Assembly: GCF_000260435.1 (NCBI RefSeq)
Contig: NZ_BACQ01000049.1
Location: 1-56,509 of the forward strand
Reading direction: 5' to 3'
Source: Lacticaseibacillus zeae DSM 20178 = KCTC 3804
GTDB taxonomy: Bacteria > Bacillota > Bacilli > Lactobacillales > Lactobacillaceae
DNA: 56,509 nt
Below are positions 51,948 to 56,509 of the stretch, one piece after another; position 1 is the stretch's first letter, and the number at the start of each line of letters is the position of its first letter. Made by a program: the position numbers and the translations under genes. The notes beneath the pieces are model-generated. The model was not told the origin of the DNA and ran no database searches. It saw nothing but the letters and a program-made list of their open reading frames with translations.

Positions 51948-54101
51948 TTACTTTGCACCAACGGCTTCTTTCTTAGGTTTACCGCTGGTCGGCTGGACTT
52001 CGCTGATGACAATTGTGTCGTCAACCAAATCCGCCTGCAGCTTCTTCGCCTTGAGATGATCCAGATAGAAGTCGGTTACCTTATCACGAATATTCCGTTC
52101 GATGACTCGCCGTAATGGTCGTGCACCCATCGCTTCATCGTAACCTTGGGCAATTAACCAATCCTTAGCTGCCGCAGTCACTGTTAACGTGATGCCCTTC
52201 TTAGCCAGCGTCTTGTTGACGTCTTCAAGCATCAGGTCAACAATCTTGCCTAAGTCCTTCTTGGTTAAGTGACTGAATTCAACGATACCGTTGAACCGGT
52301 TCAGGAATTCAGGACGGAAGTAAGGCGCCAACCGCTTCATTAAGTCTTCGTCCTTTTCCTTCTTGCCAGTTAAGGTTTCGTTGCCGAAGCCAGCATTGGA
52401 AGTGGCAATGATCACGGTATTCTTGAAGTCCACGACATTGCCTTGGCCATCGGTTAGGCGACCATCGTCTAAGACTTGCAACAACAACGTCAAAACTTGT
52501 GGATCAGCCTTTTCGATTTCATCGAGCAAGACGATTGAATATGGATTCCGCCGTACCTGCTCAGTGAGCGTGTTCTTGTTGTCGTTGTAGCCAACGTACC
52601 CGGCACTGGTACCAATCAACTTGGATACTGCGGTGCGATCGCTGTACTCAGACATATCTAAGCGGATAATCGCATCTTTGCTGCCGAAAAGATCCAGCGC
52701 CAACTGCTTGGCTAATTCAGTCTTCCCGACACCGGTTGGTCCAACGAACAGGAAGCTGCCAATTGGCCGATTGCCTTCATCAAAACCAGCCCGATTCCGG
52801 CGAATGGCTCGAGCAACCATATCAACAGCTTCATCCTGGCCAATGACCTTGCCCTTCAGACGCTTGCCAATGCCCTTCAGACGTTCGATGTCGGATGCAC
52901 CAAGCTTCGATACCGGAATCCCGGTCAAACGCTCAACCGCCGCAGCGACATCATTCGGCGTTGCCACAACAGGCTTCTCGTCGTTCGTTCCTTCAAGCTG
53001 ATGTTGCTTGTCGGCAATCTCCTTCTTGAGGCTGGCGGCCTTTTCAAAGTCTTCAGCCTTCGCCGCTGCATCCTTTTGGGCGTTCAGATCCTTGATTTGC
53101 TTTTCCAGTTCAACCTTGTCGACAATCGGATGCTTGCTTGCCAAGTGCGCCGCGGTCATATCGATCAGGTCAATCGCTTTGTCAGGCAAAGACCGCTGTG
53201 GAATATACTGAATGCTGTAATCTACCGCTGCCTTCAAAACATTTTCCGGCAACTGAACGTGATGGTGTTGCTCGTAAAGCTTCTTGACGCCTTCCAAAAT
53301 CTTAACCGTGTCCGCAGCGCTCGGCTCGTTAATGGTGACATCATTGAACCGACGAGCCAAGGCACTATCCTTCATGATGGTATTGCGATATTCGTCTTGG
53401 GTGGTCGCGCCAATCACGGTAATCTCACCACGAGACAATGCTGGCTTGATAATGTCAGCCAGCCCTTTGCCACCGGATTCTTCGCCACCAGTTGCGCCGG
53501 CACCAAGAATTTGATGGATTTCATCAAAGAACAGAATGACATTGCCAGCAGCTTTCACTTCTTTGATCAGATTCTGAATCTTCTCTTCAAAGCTGCCACG
53601 ATATTGCGTGCCGGCTTCCAGATTCGACAGATCAATCGACCAAATCTGCTTATCCTTAATCGCTTCAGGTACATTGCCCTTCACAATCGCCTGCGCCAAG
53701 CCTTCGACAACCGCCGTCTTGCCGACACCGGCATCGCCGACCAGAATTGGATTATTCTTCGTGCGCCGGCTCAGAATTTCAGCAGTCTCTTGAATTTCGT
53801 GCTCCCGGCCAATAACCGGATCAAGCAAACCATCCTTGGCTTCCTGCGTCAGATTGCGACCAAGCTTCTCAAGGATACCGCCCTTCTTGACGGCCTGTTC
53901 ACCAGTGGTCGCAACTGGAATTTCATCGCCCTGCTTCGGCAACTGGCCAGTCGCGCGATACTGGGCAAATTCATCAGGCGTCATTTCGTGGCCATTAACC
54001 ACATACCGGGCTGATTCACCTTTACCCATTCCTTGAAGCATCTGATTGAAAATATCGTCCATGTCATGATTGTTAAAAAACGGATCGTTAAAGTTTGCCA
54101 T
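51948..54101 (-). CDS. clpL: Clp ATPase ClpL
   Basis: HSP100 disaggregase of 717 residues with two AAA+ modules and no Clp N-repeat domain. It begins [19 protein letters not shown] and [20 protein letters not shown], the ClpL signature. Walker A GDAGVGKT and GPTGVGKT, Walker B ILFFDEIH and VLLDEIEKA, and a middle coiled stretch [18 protein letters not shown]. The start is ATG 54101 with AAGGAGG nine bases upstream; the frame to 54263 covers leader sequence. It works in heat and stress tolerance. The promoter with CIRCE is at 54407-54447, giving a leader of about 300 bases that contains the long palindromic repeat. Confidence 0.95.
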   Translation of the reverse strand: MANFNDPFFNNHDMDDIFNQMLQGMGKGESARYVVNGHEMTPDEFAQYRATGQLPKQGDEIPVATTGEQAVKKGGILEKLGRNLTQEAKDGLLDPVIGREHEIQETAEILSRRTKNNPILVGDAGVGKTAVVEGLAQAIVKGNVPEAIKDKQIWSIDLSNLEAGTQYRGSFEEKIQNLIKEVKAAGNVILFFDEIHQILGAGATGGEESGGKGLADIIKPALSRGEITVIGATTQDEYRNTIMKDSALARRFNDVTINEPSAADTVKILEGVKKLYEQHHHVQLPENVLKAAVDYSIQYIPQRSLPDKAIDLIDMTAAHLASKHPIVDKVELEKQIKDLNAQKDAAAKAEDFEKAASLKKEIADKQHQLEGTNDEKPVVATPNDVAAAVERLTGIPVSKLGASDIERLKGIGKRLKGKVIGQDEAVDMVARAIRRNRAGFDEGNRPIGSFLFVGPTGVGKTELAKQLALDLFGSKDAIIRLDMSEYSDRTAVSKLIGTSAGYVGYNDNKNTLTEQVRRNPYSIVLLDEIEKADPQVLTLLLQVLDDGRLTDGQGNVVDFKNTVIIATSNAGFGNETLTGKKEKDEDLMKRLAPYFRPEFLNRFNGIVEFSHLTKKDLGKIVDLMLEDVNKTLAKKGITLTVTAAAKDWLIAQGYDEAMGARPLRRVIERNIRDKVTDFYLDHLKAKKLQADLVDDTIVISEVQPTSGKPKKEAVGAK

Positions 54102-54190
54102 AGCTGAATTCCTCCTTGTTGGGAATATGCGGGGAAAAGGCGATGTGTTTGGCCTGGGTCTGTGCGGAGAAGTTTGATACTTCTCTGAAA

Positions 54191-54305
54191 CGCGCTCACC
54201 AGCCCAGAGACCTCCGTGTAAGGACCTTGGTCGCAATGACCAAACCCGGGTCATCACGCCCAAGGACGCTTACACTCCGGCTCCTAACCGCGCCAGTTCA
54301 CGCTC
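54191..54305. repeat. Long palindromic element, clpL leader copy
   Basis: A 115-base element related to 43957-44072 in reverse complement. Outer arms CGCGCTCAC.../...CACGCTC and inner GTGTAAG/CTTACAC with CCTTGG/CCAAGG stems. It lies in the clpL leader, between promoter and start. Confidence 0.75.
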
Positions 54306-54352
54306 TACAAAAAAGTACTCCCAGACGCACTGGCAGTACTTTCGTGTCGACC

Positions 54353-55252
54353 TTATTCACTTGATGGCACTGATGCCGTTGCGCCTTTTCCTTGTTTACA
54401 TAATATATTATAGCACGAAATTAGCACTCGAACAAGGCGAGTGTTAATTTTTTCAGAAATATTTTTATGCAAGCAACTTAAAGTATCAATACGCGACAGC
54501 AACCGTTTTTCGACTTTCCGCTCATTAAATCGTACCAACGGATCGCCATTGACCAGCGCCCGTGCGTTGTCTTCGAAAATCTTAGCCTTCTTTTCGCCAC
54601 GTTTACGCTCCAGGCGCTTGAACGCTGCGGACATCTCATAACTACGGCCAGGCAAGTGATGCGCGTCAGAGGCAAAAACATGCGCCAAGCCGGCATCAAT
54701 AATATCCTCTGAAAATTGCTGAACCTTTTTGCCGAAAGTTCCGACATAGCTGCTGGCGGTCACTTGCGCAAACGCACCACGCTCAATCATTTGATAGAGC
54801 AAACCCGGATGCTTCATCAGCCGAGTGTTCCGTTCCGGATGCACAATCACGGGCACCATCCCGCGTTGCATCACTTCAAACAACATGTTCTGCGTATAAA
54901 GCGGCACATCATCAGACGGAAATTCGATCAAGACATAGTGGCCGGTTACGTCACAAGTCAAAATGTCGTGGTGGTCAATCGCTTCTAACAAGTCGCCATT
55001 AATTCGAACCTCTTGGCATGGAAAAACCGTTAGCGGAATATTGCGTTTCTCCAGCTCATTTTGAAACTCGTCCGTTAACCGAATCACATCCGCTGCATGA
55101 TTCGTATAATGTCCATTCATATGATGCGGCGTCATCAACGCATGCGTAATCCCGTCGGCAACCGCCGCTTTCGCTAATTCCAGTGAAGTCGTCAAATCTT
55201 TTGAGCCATCATCAATGCCCGGTAACATATGGCAATGCACGTCAATCATCAT
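54353..55252 (-). CDS. PHP-type protein tyrosine phosphatase (CpsB/Wzb-like)
   Basis: Metal-dependent phosphatase of 299 residues that dephosphorylates the tyrosine kinase of polysaccharide export. PHP motifs: MIDVHCHMLPGIDDGSKD, ALMTPHHMNGHY, CQEVRINGDL, VIVHPERNTRLM and SDAHHLPGRSYEM. ATG 55252 has AAGGGG six bases upstream, with a second ATG directly after. The C-terminal 40-50 residues, from about SRIDTLSCLHK on, are translated from the clpL promoter and CIRCE site, and look like a non-conserved extension. No kinase gene is in the window. It is divergent from the LCP gene by 155 bases. Confidence 0.92.
   Translation of the reverse strand: MMIDVHCHMLPGIDDGSKDLTTSLELAKAAVADGITHALMTPHHMNGHYTNHAADVIRLTDEFQNELEKRNIPLTVFPCQEVRINGDLLEAIDHHDILTCDVTGHYVLIEFPSDDVPLYTQNMLFEVMQRGMVPVIVHPERNTRLMKHPGLLYQMIERGAFAQVTASSYVGTFGKKVQQFSEDIIDAGLAHVFASDAHHLPGRSYEMSAAFKRLERKRGEKKAKIFEDNARALVNGDPLVRFNERKVEKRLLSRIDTLSCLHKNISEKINTRLVRVLISCYNILCKQGKGATASVPSSE
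54407..54447 (-). promoter_or_regulatory. CIRCE: clpL promoter with CIRCE (HrcA operator)
   Basis: TTAGCACTC, nine bases, GAGTGTTAA at 54421-54447 matches CIRCE (TTAGCACTC-N9-GAGTGCTAA) at 17 of 18 bases. On the minus strand it overlaps TTGTTC (54430-54435), which with a 17-base spacer and TATAAT (54407-54412) forms the promoter. Heat-inducible HrcA control of clpL is expected. Confidence 0.9.
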
Positions 55253-55368
55253 TCAGTTCCCCTTCCAATACTACCTAGTATCTAATGAAGCGCTGCCAAC
55301 GTCAAATTGTTTTTTATAACAGTTTGTTAACGATTCGCAATAGATCAGCGAGATAGCAGACTTTGCGG

Positions 55369-55374
55369 TATAAT
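55369..55374 (+). promoter_or_regulatory. Probable -10 of the LCP gene
   Basis: TATAAT 33 bases before the ATG; no clear -35. Two GGAGG/GAGG-type sites follow at 55388 and 55397. Confidence 0.5.
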
Positions 55375-55407
55375 ATCAAAAGATTACGGAGGAAATGAGG
55401 TTTAGAA

Positions 55408-56301
55408 ATGAAAAAGATCCTAGTACGCGTTCTGCTCGTCGTACTCGTTGCCGCTCTGGGGTTTGGCGGTTTCGTGTACTATATGGTTCATAATTCAACA
55501 TCACAAATATATTCATACAATAAGAAGACCAACAAATCTTCTGATGACAAAACCACCAGCAAAAAACCCGTTGCTTACTTATTACTCGGTACCGACACCG
55601 GTGAGCTCGGCCGCTCCTACAAAGGCCGCACCGACACCATGATTGTGATGGTTCTAAACCCGAAATCCAAGACAACCACCATGCTCTCAGTACCGCGCGA
55701 CACCAAAGTCAATTTCGATGATGTCACCATCAAAATTAACGCCGCCTATTCCTACGGCTCCTCTGACACCGCCATGGAAGCCGTTGAGAAGCTCCTGAAC
55801 ATCAAACTGGATGGATACCTACTCGTCAACATGAAGGGCCTGGAACAGATGGTGGATGCCGTTGGCGGCGTCACCGTCACTTCGCCGCTTAGCTTTGACT
55901 ATGAAGGTAAGTCCTTTGTTAAGGGACAATCCTACGACCTCTCTGGTAGCGATGCGCTGAAGTTCTCGCGGATGCGTTATGACGATCCGCAAGGCGACTA
56001 TGGCCGGCAGATGCGGCAACAGCTGGTTCTCACGTCAATTATCGGCAAACTTAAGAAGAACCCGACCACGGTACTTAGTCAGAAATTCTTGAATGCTGTT
56101 GGTAAGAATGTCCGTACTGATGTATCACTTGGATCGGTTAAGAACCTAGCAACCGCGTATCGAGAAGCCGGTAATACCATTAAGAGTGATCAATTACACG
56201 GTACTGGTCAAAGTATTGACGGTCAGGCGTTTGAAGTAATGTCAGATACCGAGCTTGCTCGAGGACATGATGTGATTCAGAATGCGCTAGATGCGAAGTA
56301 A
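55408..56301 (+). CDS. LytR-CpsA-Psr (LCP) family glycopolymer ligase
   Basis: Membrane-anchored protein of 297 residues: one N-terminal helix (VRVLLVVLVAALGFGGFVYYMV), a short Ser/Lys linker, then the extracellular LCP domain. Motifs: AYLLLGTDTG, GRTDTMIVMVLNPK, LSVPRDTKV, INAAYSYG, VNMKGLEQMVDAVGGVTVTSP, ALKFSRMRYDDPQGDYGRQMRQQ. LCP proteins attach polysaccharides or teichoic acids to peptidoglycan. The start at 55408 has GAGG seven bases upstream. Its neighbour, the PHP phosphatase, is the usual partner in polysaccharide loci (Wzr/Wzb type). Confidence 0.93.
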   Translation: MKKILVRVLLVVLVAALGFGGFVYYMVHNSTSQIYSYNKKTNKSSDDKTTSKKPVAYLLLGTDTGELGRSYKGRTDTMIVMVLNPKSKTTTMLSVPRDTKVNFDDVTIKINAAYSYGSSDTAMEAVEKLLNIKLDGYLLVNMKGLEQMVDAVGGVTVTSPLSFDYEGKSFVKGQSYDLSGSDALKFSRMRYDDPQGDYGRQMRQQLVLTSIIGKLKKNPTTVLSQKFLNAVGKNVRTDVSLGSVKNLATAYREAGNTIKSDQLHGTGQSIDGQAFEVMSDTELARGHDVIQNALDAK

Positions 56302-56316
56302 CATCCAATTAAATTG

Positions 56317-56370
56317 AAAAATCCATCACCCTTTGATTTACCAAAAATCATAAGGGTGATGGATTTTTTT
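56317..56370 (+). terminator. Intrinsic terminator after the LCP gene
   Basis: Long stem (left arm about 56317-56336, right arm about 56347-56365) followed by seven Ts. Confidence 0.9.
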
Positions 56371-56509
56371 ACATGAGCATCAATCATGAATCGAGATAAC
56401 AACCAGACACATTTGGACGAAAACAGAGCCTTATAACCTCATTAGGTCATCTAATAAGCCTAATAAGCCCCATTTGGATGAATAACAACTGAGACAGTTT
56501 TGAACAAGA

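Noticed and set aside
53001-54014. 337-codon rightward frame opposite clpL
   Set aside because: It is the complement of the conserved AAA+ coding sequence, lacks a ribosome binding site and has no protein-like domain.
1-56509. CRISPR arrays, tRNA or rRNA genes
   Set aside because: No regularly spaced direct repeats and no cloverleaf or rRNA-like sequence were recognised on reading; a tRNAscan or CRISPR finder run was not possible.

Overview
The window looks like chromosomal DNA of a lactic acid bacterium of the Lacticaseibacillus casei/paracasei/rhamnosus group. The evidence is Gram-positive ribosome binding sites (AGGAGG-type), frequent TTG/GTG starts, a complete glycogen operon, class III fructose-bisphosphatase, ClpL with a CIRCE operator, a T-box in front of tyrS, and proteins of a type familiar from that group (NlpC/P60 secreted hydrolase, GW-type GH25 lysozyme, WelE-like priming transferase). 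This assignment is by recognition; no database search was run. No transposase, tRNA, rRNA or CRISPR array was seen.

1-20010 is a cell-surface polysaccharide region, mostly leftward. It holds a flippase (cut by the window edge), GT4, GT2, GT32 and DPM1/GtrB-type glycosyltransferases, two related polytopic membrane proteins that converge on one symmetric terminator, a GT-C-like membrane protein, a frameshifted acyltransferase, UDP-GlcNAc 2-epimerase, a WbaP/WelE-type priming transferase, a sugar-nucleotide epimerase, a secreted GH25 lysozyme with four GW-like repeats and a Ser/Thr-rich lipoprotein. The usual partners, a PHP-type tyrosine phosphatase and a LytR-CpsA-Psr protein, sit some 34 kb away at 54353-56301.

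20249-33016 is mostly housekeeping: a four-gene polar amino-acid ABC importer operon; two small membrane-protein genes; a Fur-family regulator (probably Zur) divergent from a 37-residue basic protein, with a Zur-type box over the start of the small gene; a guanylate-kinase-like protein; a GNAT acetyltransferase; a secreted NlpC/P60 hydrolase with a WalR-type box; tyrS with a tyrosine T-box; a CDF transporter; an ArsR regulator; and ApbE.

33119-43936 is a leftward glycogen operon, glgB-glgC-glgD-glgA-glgP-amylase, with a cre-like site upstream. In this sequence glgD has an in-frame TAA at codon 18. Two inverted copies of a 178-bp structured element interrupt the operon at glgB/glgC and glgP/amylase. 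Rightward from the same control region is a branched-chain aminotransferase. Then come a secreted protein with a sortase-like C-terminal domain, a YitT-family membrane protein, fbp, an Spx-like protein lacking both redox cysteines, a gene remnant, clpL and the phosphatase/LCP pair. 56371-56509 shows nothing recognisable.

The strongest observations are non-coding: (i) the paired 178-bp elements, whose inner hairpins differ by compensatory changes; (ii) a second modular palindrome family, 33-34 bp alone or about 115 bp with an insert in its loop, found in the leaders of tyrS, glgB and clpL and in the 3' trailer of ilvE; (iii) the Zur-type box at the 37-residue protein; and (iv) a clpL promoter/CIRCE embedded in the 3' end of the upstream phosphatase gene.
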